A stretch of DNA of 64,000 nt from Burkholderiales bacterium (GTDB taxonomy: Bacteria > Pseudomonadota > Gammaproteobacteria > Burkholderiales > SG8-41), in NCBI GenBank assembly GCA_030684405.1, contig JAUXYA010000011.1, forward strand, positions 124,001 to 188,000, in the 5' to 3' direction. Within the stretch, counting starts at the first letter, position 1, and every line of letters starts with the position of its first letter. Under the pieces are notes generated by a model. That model was not told the DNA's origin and did not search any database. It worked only from the letters and a program-made list of their open reading frames with translations. Below are positions 20,685 through 27,705 of this stretch, one piece after another. Both the position numbers and the translations under genes were made by a program.

Positions 20685-20881
20685 GTAGAGCTCCTTTCAG
20701 GGAAAACTCTACTTCAAACCGGATCAAATTAACGGGGAGACTTCAAATTCACAACATCTTAACCGCGCAGCGCATGCGCAAAGTTCCAGGTCTTGTTGAC
20801 GATTTGCTGGGAGGCGTTGGACATTTTGGTATTCGTTGTAATTGTGGAACGGGACTTTAACCTGTCCCACAATCCATTCTC

Positions 20882-21928
20882 TCAGGTAAGCAATCCGTTG
20901 ATTTTTTGTTTCGCATCGGCCAGCGTATCCGGCAGCCGGGCAACACCGCCCTTGAGCCGTTTGCGCCAGCCCGGGCCGCGCGCATTGATGTTTTCCACTG
21001 CGAGTTCGATGTCGCCAGGCCTGTCCTGCATCAACACCTCGATCATTTCCGCAGCCTGCTGGCGATCCTTGGCGGCCTTGGCCTGGAAAGCAACCGGCCG
21101 GTCCATGCTGACGATCAGCTTGTGCAGCGCGAAGCGCGCTGGATCGGCCACCTTCACCATCGTCGCACCACCGTTGATGATGGGCACATCCACGGTTGCT
21201 TCAAGCAAATAATCCAGAAACTCCAGCGGCTGTGCCGATGCCTTCAGCCGCGGGATGCGCACGGGCGCGCCAGTGCGCCTGCCACGCGCCGGTGTCAGCA
21301 AATCAACGCGCAGCGTCTTGCCGCGCACGACAAACGACGTTTCAGGCCGGCGCGGATCAAGCCCCGGCGCCGGCAGGAAACCCATGTTGAGGCTTTCCAG
21401 TGTCGCCGGAAGATCGGCCTCGACTTCGCCGACAGCCACTTCCAGCACCGGCCTGGCGAGGATGTCGATATCCTGCGTGGAAAGGCTCGATTGCCAGCGC
21501 ACACCCAGCACATTGCCGAGCGCGACATAGGCGTGCGTACCCACCAGCACGCCGCCCAGCCTGAACACGCCCGCGTTGCCCAGCCCGGAAATCACCTTGG
21601 CCGACACCGTGTCGGTCATCATGGCGCCACCCTGGCGCAACATCGCGCACAGCCGCGAAATGTTCGATTCGACCTCCACCACCGCGGCACGGTCTTTTTG
21701 GTAGGCCTCGATCACCGCGCGTGTCGCCGGCGTGTCGGGTCCCACCGAATATTCGCGTTGTCCGGAAGCCGAGGCGCTGGTTTTGAAATACCAGTAGTTC
21801 GCGCCTGACACGTGCTTGGTCGCAAAGCTGCCCTTCAGCGTCGAAAACGAGCGCGCCGCCTCGTACGCCGCGAGGCGTTCCGACAGTTCGGCGTAGAGCG
21901 TCTGGATTTCCTGGGGTTGCCTTTGCAT
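20882..21928 (-). CDS. GSU2403-family nucleotidyltransferase-fold protein
   Basis: 348 residues. The region VGTHAYVALGNVLG...STQDIDILA (about residues 130-155) fits a nucleotidyltransferase fold with a G-S/T-x-AY helix and a D-I-D metal-binding pair. A second acidic position follows in LRVDLLTP. This matches GSU2403-type NTP_transf_8 proteins, which belong to the broad AbiEii/MNT-like group often found in mobile regions. The start is 9 bases from a palindrome (TTATACCT/AGGTATAA). No partner antitoxin gene is evident on this strand. The biological role is unknown. Confidence 0.8.
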   Translation of the reverse strand: MQRQPQEIQTLYAELSERLAAYEAARSFSTLKGSFATKHVSGANYWYFKTSASASGQREYSVGPDTPATRAVIEAYQKDRAAVVEVESNISRLCAMLRQGGAMMTDTVSAKVISGLGNAGVFRLGGVLVGTHAYVALGNVLGVRWQSSLSTQDIDILARPVLEVAVGEVEADLPATLESLNMGFLPAPGLDPRRPETSFVVRGKTLRVDLLTPARGRRTGAPVRIPRLKASAQPLEFLDYLLEATVDVPIINGGATMVKVADPARFALHKLIVSMDRPVAFQAKAAKDRQQAAEMIEVLMQDRPGDIELAVENINARGPGWRKRLKGGVARLPDTLADAKQKINGLLT

Positions 21929-21936
21929 GCAGCGAA

Positions 21937-21968
21937 TTATACCTAATATAAAATTAAATAAGGTATAA
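21937..21968. promoter_or_regulatory. Inverted repeat at start of nucleotidyltransferase gene
   Basis: TTATACCT (21937-21944) and AGGTATAA (21961-21968) are perfect 8-bp arms with a 16-base AT-rich spacer, directly upstream of the nucleotidyltransferase start. Spacing of about two helical turns between arm centres fits a dimeric repressor operator. No regulator gene adjoins. Confidence 0.5.
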
Positions 21969-22074
21969 ATTATATCAACTCATTGTTTTAAATGTATTTT
22001 ATAAAGCAGCCAGAATCCATCATATCCGCTCCGCCACCGCCCACTCGTCAGCCGTGCAGCCCTCTTTCAACTAG

Positions 22075-22095
22075 GCATTTAATGATGTTAAATGC
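22075..22095. promoter_or_regulatory. Perfect palindrome upstream of RloA/RloB-like pair
   Basis: GCATTTAA-TGATG-TTAAATGC is a perfect 8-bp inverted repeat with a 5-base centre, ending 46 bases before the GTG start at 22142. The surrounding sequence is AT-rich and promoter-like. It is a candidate operator for the two-gene module. Confidence 0.5.
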
Positions 22096-22141
22096 AATAA
22101 TAAACAATATTTCGTTTAAACTCTAAATTAAAGGCGCCATT

Positions 22142-23329
22142 GTGCTTCATAACTACGCGTTTTCAAATTTTCAGTCCTTCCGCGAGCGGACAGAGATTGA
22201 TTTCACCCAATCGCGGAAAGTGCCTCTCACCGACTGGATGACTGACGCGCCCACTGGCGAGCGCGTTTCAAAACTCATGGCCGTGATCGGCCCCAATGCG
22301 AGCGGCAAGACCGCCCTCATCAAACCTGCAGCTTTTCTGGCCTGGTTTATTGGCCAGTCTTTCCAAAACAAGCCCGAAGCTGGCATCCCGGTCACACAGC
22401 ACTTTGCGGCAACAGGCGAACCTTCGGAATTCGAAGTCACCGCCGATTTCGACGGCAAGCTCTGGCGCTATGTCCTGCGCTGCACACCGGAACGGGTTCT
22501 GCATGAGGCGCTCTACGTCAAGCGCGAACGCTTTGGCTATGTCTTCATTCGGGATTGGGAGGCATCAAGCGCCAGCTATTCGGTCAAACAGCAAGATTTC
22601 GGACTGGCTGCACAGGAAGCCCGCAAAGTGCGGCCGAATGCCTCCCTGATTTCGACTGCCGCGCAATACGGCGTACCGCTGGCACAAAAAATAGCTTCGG
22701 CTACCACCCATGTAATGACCAATGTAAACATTTTGGGCCGCATACCAATGGGCGAACAGGCGCTGACTGTAGCCGCCAGACATTTTTCCGAGCACGCGCC
22801 GCAACGTGCCCACATGGAACGTTTTTTGTCGAGCTGGGATTTCGGCTTGAGCGGCGTAGAACTGCAAGAAGTAACCGTCAACAACCCCCAAGAACCTGAC
22901 CAGAAGATATGGATGCCCTTCGGCAAACACCTGATCGACAACAAGGCCTATACCCTGCCGTTTATTTATGAGTCGAGCGGCACGCAGGCGGCATTCGTAC
23001 AACTGGCCCGTTTGCTGTACACGCTTGAAATAGGCGGCCTCGCCATCATTGACGAATTTGAAAACGACCTGCACCCGCACATGCTGGAACCGATACTGGG
23101 TCTGTTTTCCAATCCGGAAACAAATCCCCGTCATGCGCAACTGCTGTTTACCTGCCATGCGATCGAAGTGCTCAATCTTGTTGGCAAATCACAGGTCATG
23201 CTGGTCGAAAAAGATCAGAACTGCGAAAGCAGTGCATGCCGGATGGATGCCGTCCAGGGCATCCGCAGCGATGACAATTTCTACGCCAAATACATGGCAG
23301 GCGCCTATGGCGCTGTGCCGAACTTCTAA
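22142..23329 (+). CDS. AAA-family ATPase, RloA-like (ABC/SMC-type head domain)
   Basis: 395 residues, GTG start. Walker A GPNASGKTA (about residues 50-58), signature-like YESSGTQAAF (about residue 278) and Walker B LAIIDEFEND (about residue 301), then a switch histidine in LLFTCHAIEVLN. The N-terminus LHNYAFSNFQSFRERTEIDF is typical of AAA_15/AAA_21 ATPases such as RloA and AbiLi-like proteins, which act in phage defence with a partner nuclease. The partner is the RloB-like TOPRIM gene 11 bases downstream. It has no membrane segments, so a cytoplasmic ATPase sensor is likely. Confidence 0.88.
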   Translation: MLHNYAFSNFQSFRERTEIDFTQSRKVPLTDWMTDAPTGERVSKLMAVIGPNASGKTALIKPAAFLAWFIGQSFQNKPEAGIPVTQHFAATGEPSEFEVTADFDGKLWRYVLRCTPERVLHEALYVKRERFGYVFIRDWEASSASYSVKQQDFGLAAQEARKVRPNASLISTAAQYGVPLAQKIASATTHVMTNVNILGRIPMGEQALTVAARHFSEHAPQRAHMERFLSSWDFGLSGVELQEVTVNNPQEPDQKIWMPFGKHLIDNKAYTLPFIYESSGTQAAFVQLARLLYTLEIGGLAIIDEFENDLHPHMLEPILGLFSNPETNPRHAQLLFTCHAIEVLNLVGKSQVMLVEKDQNCESSACRMDAVQGIRSDDNFYAKYMAGAYGAVPNF

Positions 23330-23340
23330 AACAAGTTCTT

Positions 23341-23841
23341 ATGCGTATCTGGAAAGCTCAACGTACCTTGCTGATCGTTGGTGAGGGCGCAGTGGAGGAA
23401 GCTTTTCTGACTCATGCCAAAACTCTCTATGTGCCGCGTGGATGTGGCCTGAGCGTCAAGGTCAGCAATGCCCACGGCAAGGGGGCCAGTCACGTGGTCG
23501 AATGGACCAGACGGCAAATAGACAATATTCAATATGACAGTGTCGCAGTCTTGCTGGATACCGATACCGACTGGACACCCACCGTGGAAAAACGGGCTCG
23601 GCAGAAAAAGATAACCGTCATGGAATCAACACCCTGTATCGAGGCACTGCTGCTCAGGATGCTCGGCCAGAACAGCAGCGGAGACAGCCGCATATTGAAG
23701 AAACGCTTTGCCCCTTACGTCAACAACGCACCAACCGACCCTACCCAATACGCAAAGCATTTCGGCGACCCAATCTTGCAGGCGAGCCGGAAAACTGAAC
23801 CGGCGATTGATGCACTGCTGACCTTGCTGAATCAGCGGTAA
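23341..23841 (+). CDS. RloB-like TOPRIM-fold protein
   Basis: 166 residues, shorter than the usual 200 or so of RloB. The N-terminus TLLIVGEGAVEEAF carries the TOPRIM glutamate (GEG). The central LLDTDTDW is the DxD metal site and MESTPCIEALLL matches the conserved RloB S-x-PC-x-E motif. These identify a TOPRIM nuclease-like effector. It lies directly after the RloA-like ATPase with 11 bases between, so the two probably form one module. An ATP-regulated defence function that damages nucleic acid is an inference from the family. Confidence 0.8.
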   Translation: MRIWKAQRTLLIVGEGAVEEAFLTHAKTLYVPRGCGLSVKVSNAHGKGASHVVEWTRRQIDNIQYDSVAVLLDTDTDWTPTVEKRARQKKITVMESTPCIEALLLRMLGQNSSGDSRILKKRFAPYVNNAPTDPTQYAKHFGDPILQASRKTEPAIDALLTLLNQR

Positions 23842-23852
23842 TCATTACGCAT

Positions 23853-24692
23853 TTACCCAACACCCAGTATCCACCCCTCCCGCTCCGCCACAGCACGTTC
23901 GGCCTCACTCAAGGGCGGGTTCCAGTAACGCCCCAACTCACCCCGCCCGCTCATCTCCGCCAGCCAGCGCGCGACGGCATAGGCGTCATTCTCATCAGCC
24001 GTTTGGCACACAGCGTCAGCCTCCGGATAACGCTTGCGGAAGATCGACGGGTAAACCTCGGCGATCACCGACTTGCCCGCAGGCGGCTGCCAGCCGTCGA
24101 AGGGCCAGAAGTGCACACGGTCGCCCACCGCCGCGCGGATGTGCCGCAGCCAGGGAATGCCGGCATGCGTGGATTTCGCCACCGAGCCCTGCACGTCGAA
24201 CTGGAACACGCTTTTCGCCGAGGAAGTCCAGCGTTCGCAAAGTCGAAACTCGCGGCTGTCGCCGATGCGCGTGCCCGGCGGCGGCGCCTTGCCGTCGCGG
24301 GCCAGACTGCCGTCGCGTACAAAATCGACATAGACGAAATCGCCATCCGTCGGCCAGTGATGCTGAAAATCGTCCAGGAACTGCGGCCAGTCCGTCAGGC
24401 CGTAGCGGCGGAAATAGCTGTCGGGGAAGGAAAAGCCATGGTCGATGCCGGCGATGAAGGTTTCACTGCGCTCGACACGCTCGATCAGCCAGTGCGCAAT
24501 CTCCTTGCGCGTCCAGTAGCGTGGCAGGGACCCGGTGACACCTGCCGCGCGCGCCGCGGCAATCGCCGGTGTCGGCACCTGCGTGGGCAACCCGCCTGGT
24601 GCGGTGGCATAAACCTGCAACCCCTTGAGGCGGGAGGTCGGCACCTCGGCACCGGAATAGTCGATGCCGATGAAACAATCGAAACCGCTCAT
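23853..24692 (-). CDS. DUF429-like (RNase H-fold) protein
   Basis: 279 residues. The N-terminus FIGIDYSGAE is the first strand and acidic residue of an RNase H-like fold. A second acidic site lies in FIAGIDHGFSFP and a C-terminal one in ENDAYAVARWLAEM, as in DUF429 proteins. The ATG at 24692 overlaps the TGA of a truncated CoA-transferase N-terminus (24689-24769) as ATGA, and no separate ribosome site is obvious, so translation would depend on that leader. No function is established for this family. Confidence 0.75.
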   Translation of the reverse strand: MSGFDCFIGIDYSGAEVPTSRLKGLQVYATAPGGLPTQVPTPAIAAARAAGVTGSLPRYWTRKEIAHWLIERVERSETFIAGIDHGFSFPDSYFRRYGLTDWPQFLDDFQHHWPTDGDFVYVDFVRDGSLARDGKAPPPGTRIGDSREFRLCERWTSSAKSVFQFDVQGSVAKSTHAGIPWLRHIRAAVGDRVHFWPFDGWQPPAGKSVIAEVYPSIFRKRYPEADAVCQTADENDAYAVARWLAEMSGRGELGRYWNPPLSEAERAVAEREGWILGVG

Positions 24693-24769
24693 ACCACGGC
24701 CGCTTTCGGGGCGGCGACAGCTTGTTCGAGGGCGATGACGGTGATGTTGGATAAGGGGTGTTTGGACAT
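24689..24769 (-). pseudogene. Truncated 5' end of CaiB/BaiF CoA-transferase gene (scar 2)
   Basis: The ATG at 24769 begins MSKHPLSNITVIALEQAVAA, differing from the intact gene at 19351 by one residue in the first 21, then leaves the homology and stops after 26 codons. The stop overlaps the start of the DUF429-like gene. The region upstream of the ATG is also homologous to the intact gene's upstream region, so promoter, start codon and first 21 codons were duplicated together. Confidence 0.88.
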
Positions 24770-24959
24770 GAGCGCTAAACCAAGTGTTCTATCCCCTCTC
24801 CCCACCTCCTGGTGGGGAGACAAGGGCACACTTGAAGCGAAGCAGGGTTAGTGTGAGGGGCAACAACAGAATTATAAATTTATATTTAAAAACAATTACT
24901 TATGAATATACAAAGAAGCCCGCAGGATTTTACTCAATACCTTGAGTATTTTTACTCAA
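24711..24959. repeat. Direct repeat, copy 2: 5' end of CoA-transferase gene plus upstream region
   Basis: Second copy of 19293-19556, same orientation and order: first CoA-transferase codons, a GC-rich repeat, an AT-rich stretch and the segment GGATTTTACTCAATAC...GAGTATTTTTACTCAA. The two copies bracket 5.15 kb that includes the IS element, the nucleotidyltransferase, the RloA/RloB-like pair and the DUF429-like gene. Confidence 0.85.
24792..24865. repeat. GC-rich intergenic repeat, copy 2
   Basis: TCCCCTCTCCCC ... GGTGGGGAGACAAGG followed by GCACACTTGAAGCG and GTGAGGGGCAAC. It is nearly identical to the unit at 19388 and part of direct repeat copy 2. Confidence 0.85.
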
Positions 24960-24983
24960 CGCCCGCGCAGCCATCAGAACAAA

Positions 24984-25730
24984 TCAAAGCGCCGAATTTA
25001 ACTCAGGCATGCCATCCCAAATCTGCCCTTGATATTCGCGGCCGTTCGCGCCCTTCGACCGTTTCTGCCCATCGGCACCCCAAGTCCCCCACTGCTTGAA
25101 AAAGAACGCGACATCATCGCGGTCGCATTGCCGCTTGATGCCATCGACCCATTCCGGTTTCATCGGTCGCGCCTTGCGTCCCGATTCGCCGCCGACGATG
25201 ACCCACTGAATGCCTGTCAGATCGACTTCCCCCAGATCCTCCAGCAAGGGTTCCACGGACAAGAATCGGATGAAGACATCAACCTCACGCAACACGTCGA
25301 TGCGCGGCACGCCGTATTTCCGGTTTTCCACCGACACGCCGAGCCAGACATTTGGCGGCACTTCGACGCCCCTGCAGAACTTCGCCATGCGTGCAGCGCG
25401 CTTGGTCAGCACCTGAAAAGTATGTTGCTTGGCCTCCGCCATGACATCAAAAACCCGACGGATGTAATCAAAAGAAACCTTTTCATGGAACAGGTCCGAC
25501 ATCGAATTGACGAAATACACCGTCGGCTTCCGCCGCTCCAATGGCTCGGAAAGACGCTCCGGCATCAGGGTCAGCTGGAAACCGTTCTCGTAGCCGTGTA
25601 ACCCCATGGCTTGCAGCCGCTTGGCCATGAATTCTGCATAACAGTGCTTGCATCCCGGCGACAGCTTAGTACACCCGATTGTCGGATTCCAGGTCTGCTC
25701 GGTCCACTCTATCTTGCTCTGTGTGCTCAC
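24984..25730 (-). CDS. DUF5131 / phage Gp37-Gp68 family protein
   Basis: 248 residues with the family start KIEWTEQTWNPTIGCTKLSPGC and a cysteine cluster C-x6-C-x2-C (GCTKLSPGCKHCYAE) resembling a radical-SAM-type or metal-binding site. The downstream motifs FVNSMSDLFHE, VLTKRAARM, LSVEPLL and VGGESG are characteristic. The start is GTG at 25730, and that GTGA overlaps the stop of a truncated CoA-transferase N-terminus (25727-25891). The family occurs in phages and accessory regions; its reaction is unproven. Confidence 0.85.
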   Translation of the reverse strand: MSTQSKIEWTEQTWNPTIGCTKLSPGCKHCYAEFMAKRLQAMGLHGYENGFQLTLMPERLSEPLERRKPTVYFVNSMSDLFHEKVSFDYIRRVFDVMAEAKQHTFQVLTKRAARMAKFCRGVEVPPNVWLGVSVENRKYGVPRIDVLREVDVFIRFLSVEPLLEDLGEVDLTGIQWVIVGGESGRKARPMKPEWVDGIKRQCDRDDVAFFFKQWGTWGADGQKRSKGANGREYQGQIWDGMPELNSAL

Positions 25731-25891
25731 TTTTTATCGTAATCAAGCGCAAAGTCACCGACCTTCGGCCGTTTGATCTTGATCACCCGTGCGCCGAGGT
25801 CGGCGAGCTGGCGCGAGCAGAATGGCGCGGCGACGGCTTGATCGAGGGCGATGACGGTAATAGCAGAAAGCGGAAGCTTGGATTGAGACAT
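25727..25891 (-). pseudogene. Truncated 5' end of CaiB/BaiF CoA-transferase gene (scar 3)
   Basis: 54 codons from the ATG at 25891. Residues such as ITVIALDQAVAAPFCSRQLA and VIKIKRPKVGDFALDYD align with residues about 9-50 of the intact enzyme, with a handful of substitutions, and then a stop follows. It is more diverged than scar 2. Its stop overlaps the GTG start of the DUF5131 gene. The catalytic part of the enzyme is absent, so this can only be a leader or remnant. Confidence 0.88.
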
Positions 25892-25944
25892 GAAACAGCA
25901 GTTTGAGAAGTTGAAAAGAACGGAAATTTAAACTACTTTAATAA

Positions 25945-26883
25945 TCACGTCGCATGCACAGAAAATAAAAATTGTGTCCCGACTTTCCTACTCCCTGATT
26001 CTGCCGAGATTTCACAATTCAAGCGTCGCTGACGTGGAGTGGCCTTGGTGCCAGCGTCAACGACAAGCTCGATCTTATTGATGACACCACCACACATGAT
26101 GAATTCACCATCTGAAACGACAGCCTCAATCGGCAAGTAATCCTTTTGCATTGCCTCCAAAAGGAATGCCGGCACGATTCCATTTTCAAAATTAAAAAAG
26201 AGCGGCCACTTCCGAATTACCGCCTTTCCTCCCCCGCCCCACTCCGCCAGCCCTATAGCAATGTTTCGCAATGGCATCTTTGAAAGCAGCGCGTCATCAT
26301 CTATGGCTTTTAGCAAATTCAGTCGATTAATCAAAACATACCGAGATACAGCGAATCCCGTCCTAAACGCACAAATCTCCTCAATGGAAACTGGCGCCTG
26401 CTTTTTGGTAAGCAATTGAGACAACGCTTTCTCTGAAAGCAGCAGTAGCGGGGAAAATCGCTCAGTCTCCTGCTCGAGCTCCTTCACCAGCTCTTCCGCA
26501 CCCATCTTCCGCTTCGAATCCACGTTAAGGCGCAAACCAAATTCAGAGAGTCGGAATGCGAAGGAGTGAATCAATTCGTGAGCAATTGTATTTCGTAATC
26601 TGGTAGGCAAGGGCCGCGCGGAATCTTCATTTTCCACATCGCCCGCATCGACTGAATAAGTTTCAGCGTCGATCAACACCGCCCACTCGGCGCCATCGCT
26701 CGCGGATTTGGCATCGGATTGCACCGATGCCAGCATTCCTTCGACGAGTAACGGCTGGATAATTAGTCGTGCATGAAAACGCACGAGAAGTCTGCGTATG
26801 GCTACAAAACCTAGTTCGTCGGAAACTTCGTTTGAAATATCGACGCAGACGCGCGCGATCTGAGTGAGTGCGCTGGGGGTCAT
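25945..26883 (-). CDS. ImmA/IrrE-type zinc metallopeptidase-like protein
   Basis: 312 residues. The zinc motif HELIHSF (HExxH, about residue 102) is followed about 35 residues later by an acidic stretch (ELEQETERFSPLLLL) that supplies a candidate third ligand, as in ImmA/IrrE peptidases. The C-terminal half is uncharacterised. No DNA-binding domain is fused. The gene starts 17 bases after the stop of the 164-residue gene at 26901-27395, so the two form a likely operon in which the small protein may be substrate or inhibitor (inference). Confidence 0.72.
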   Translation of the reverse strand: MTPSALTQIARVCVDISNEVSDELGFVAIRRLLVRFHARLIIQPLLVEGMLASVQSDAKSASDGAEWAVLIDAETYSVDAGDVENEDSARPLPTRLRNTIAHELIHSFAFRLSEFGLRLNVDSKRKMGAEELVKELEQETERFSPLLLLSEKALSQLLTKKQAPVSIEEICAFRTGFAVSRYVLINRLNLLKAIDDDALLSKMPLRNIAIGLAEWGGGGKAVIRKWPLFFNFENGIVPAFLLEAMQKDYLPIEAVVSDGEFIMCGGVINKIELVVDAGTKATPRQRRLNCEISAESGSRKVGTQFLFSVHAT

Positions 26884-26900
26884 GATTCAGCGAACGACGA

Positions 26901-27395
26901 CTACGATTGTTCGCGGAGTGCGTCGCGCTCAATCCTGGCCAATTTATCGGCCGTCAACTTGTCACGCTCACGATTAAACTGAGCGGAAATACCTTTGATT
27001 CCGCTGATATCGTATTTCCGAAGTTCGACAAGCAGACGGGAGCGTTGTTTTGCCGAACGCGATCGATTCCGATCAATAAAAGTTCGGTGATGATCGCGAA
27101 TGCGCCCCTTCTCGACCGCAGGAATGTATTGTCGGAAGATCCGGCGGCATTCTGACTCAAATTCGCGTTGAGTAGCTTCTGACTCAGCTACAACTTCAGC
27201 CATCGAACTGGTAGAAGCACCGGCCACAACCTCTTCAGTGTGATCGTCAAACAGCATCTGCTCTTTAGCATAAGGGTTCTGGAGCAAACGTGCAGTTTCG
27301 ATCACGTTGTCCAGCAACTGCAATTTAGCGTACGGGTTCCCCAAGCGCCTGAGCGCATCGCTTTGAGTCTCTTTTTTTGCCGGGGATTTCGTCAT
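26901..27395 (-). CDS. Hypothetical protein with NPYAK repeats, partner of metallopeptidase gene
   Basis: 164 residues, charged, with no membrane segment. The N-terminal region contains two similar motifs (LGNPYAKLQLLDN and LQNPYAKEQMLFDD). The C-terminal half is Arg/Lys/Asp-rich and mostly helical. No family was recognised. It is the upstream member of a two-gene unit with the ImmA/IrrE-like gene (17-base gap). Codon use is less GC-biased than in the flanking housekeeping genes, consistent with acquisition. Confidence 0.6.
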   Translation of the reverse strand: MTKSPAKKETQSDALRRLGNPYAKLQLLDNVIETARLLQNPYAKEQMLFDDHTEEVVAGASTSSMAEVVAESEATQREFESECRRIFRQYIPAVEKGRIRDHHRTFIDRNRSRSAKQRSRLLVELRKYDISGIKGISAQFNRERDKLTADKLARIERDALREQS

Positions 27396-27466
27396 GGGTT
27401 CATTCTAGGGCATACGCAATATTGCGGACAATTACAGCGTAGTCGACCGTAAGAGCCCTAATAAAT

Positions 27467-27640
27467 TCACTTTTCCCGCCTCACACCCTTGAACGGCGCC
27501 TTGTCCGCCTTCTGGTCCATGAAACGGCCGCTGTCATCGTTGCGCTTCACCCAGCGTTGGTTGTGGGGATTGAAGACCTGGGTGCGGTCGCGGACCGCTC
27601 CGACGCGCCGGTTGTCCCCGGCAGGTGCATTTTTAGCCAT
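27467..27640 (-). CDS. 57-residue basic protein of a conserved small-protein family
   Basis: 57 residues from the ATG at 27640, starting MAKNAPAGDNRRVGAVRDRT and containing FNPHNQRWVKRND, SGRFMDQK and FKGVRREK. The pattern (two Asn/Arg-rich motifs and a Gly-Arg-Phe-Met-Asp core) resembles short proteins found widely in bacteria next to restriction or toxin-antitoxin genes. The coding frame is supported by the conserved motif spacing. Function unknown; possibly nucleic-acid-binding given its basic charge. Confidence 0.65.
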   Translation of the reverse strand: MAKNAPAGDNRRVGAVRDRTQVFNPHNQRWVKRNDDSGRFMDQKADKAPFKGVRREK

Positions 27641-27705
27641 GATTTATGCCTCTAAGCTATTGATATAAAACAAATTAATTGACATTAACCAACAGTTGAT
27701 GCATA

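Larger units (their letters stand above)
19557..20751 (-). mobile_element. Intact IS3-family insertion sequence with 3-bp target duplication
   Basis: The element is 1195 bp with TG...CA ends. Terminal inverted repeats begin TGAATTTGAAGTCTCC on both sides, and the similarity extends further inward with mismatches. It is flanked by CAA (19554-19556 and 20752-20754), the 3-bp duplication typical of IS3 elements. It carries orfA and orfB in the expected overlapping -1 arrangement with an A6G slippery site. Both frames are undamaged, so the element looks recent and potentially active. It is inserted at the inner edge of direct repeat copy 1. Confidence 0.93.

Noticed and set aside
20752-20880. Possible terminator or attachment site just after the IS element
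   Set aside because: ATTGTGG...CCACAAT pairs imperfectly with mismatched interior; not strong enough to call.
22142-23841. Naming the ATPase-TOPRIM pair as PARIS or Gabija
   Set aside because: PARIS AriB is a DUF4435-type protein and Gabija GajA is an OLD-type fusion. The motifs here (GEG, LLDTDTDW, S-x-PC-x-E) fit RloB better, and the ATPase is separate. The general resemblance is only architectural.
19557-25891. Calling the whole accessory block a prophage or integrative element
   Set aside because: There is no integrase, no phage structural or replication genes and no tRNA/att signature; only an IS3 element and duplicated CoA-transferase ends mark the borders.
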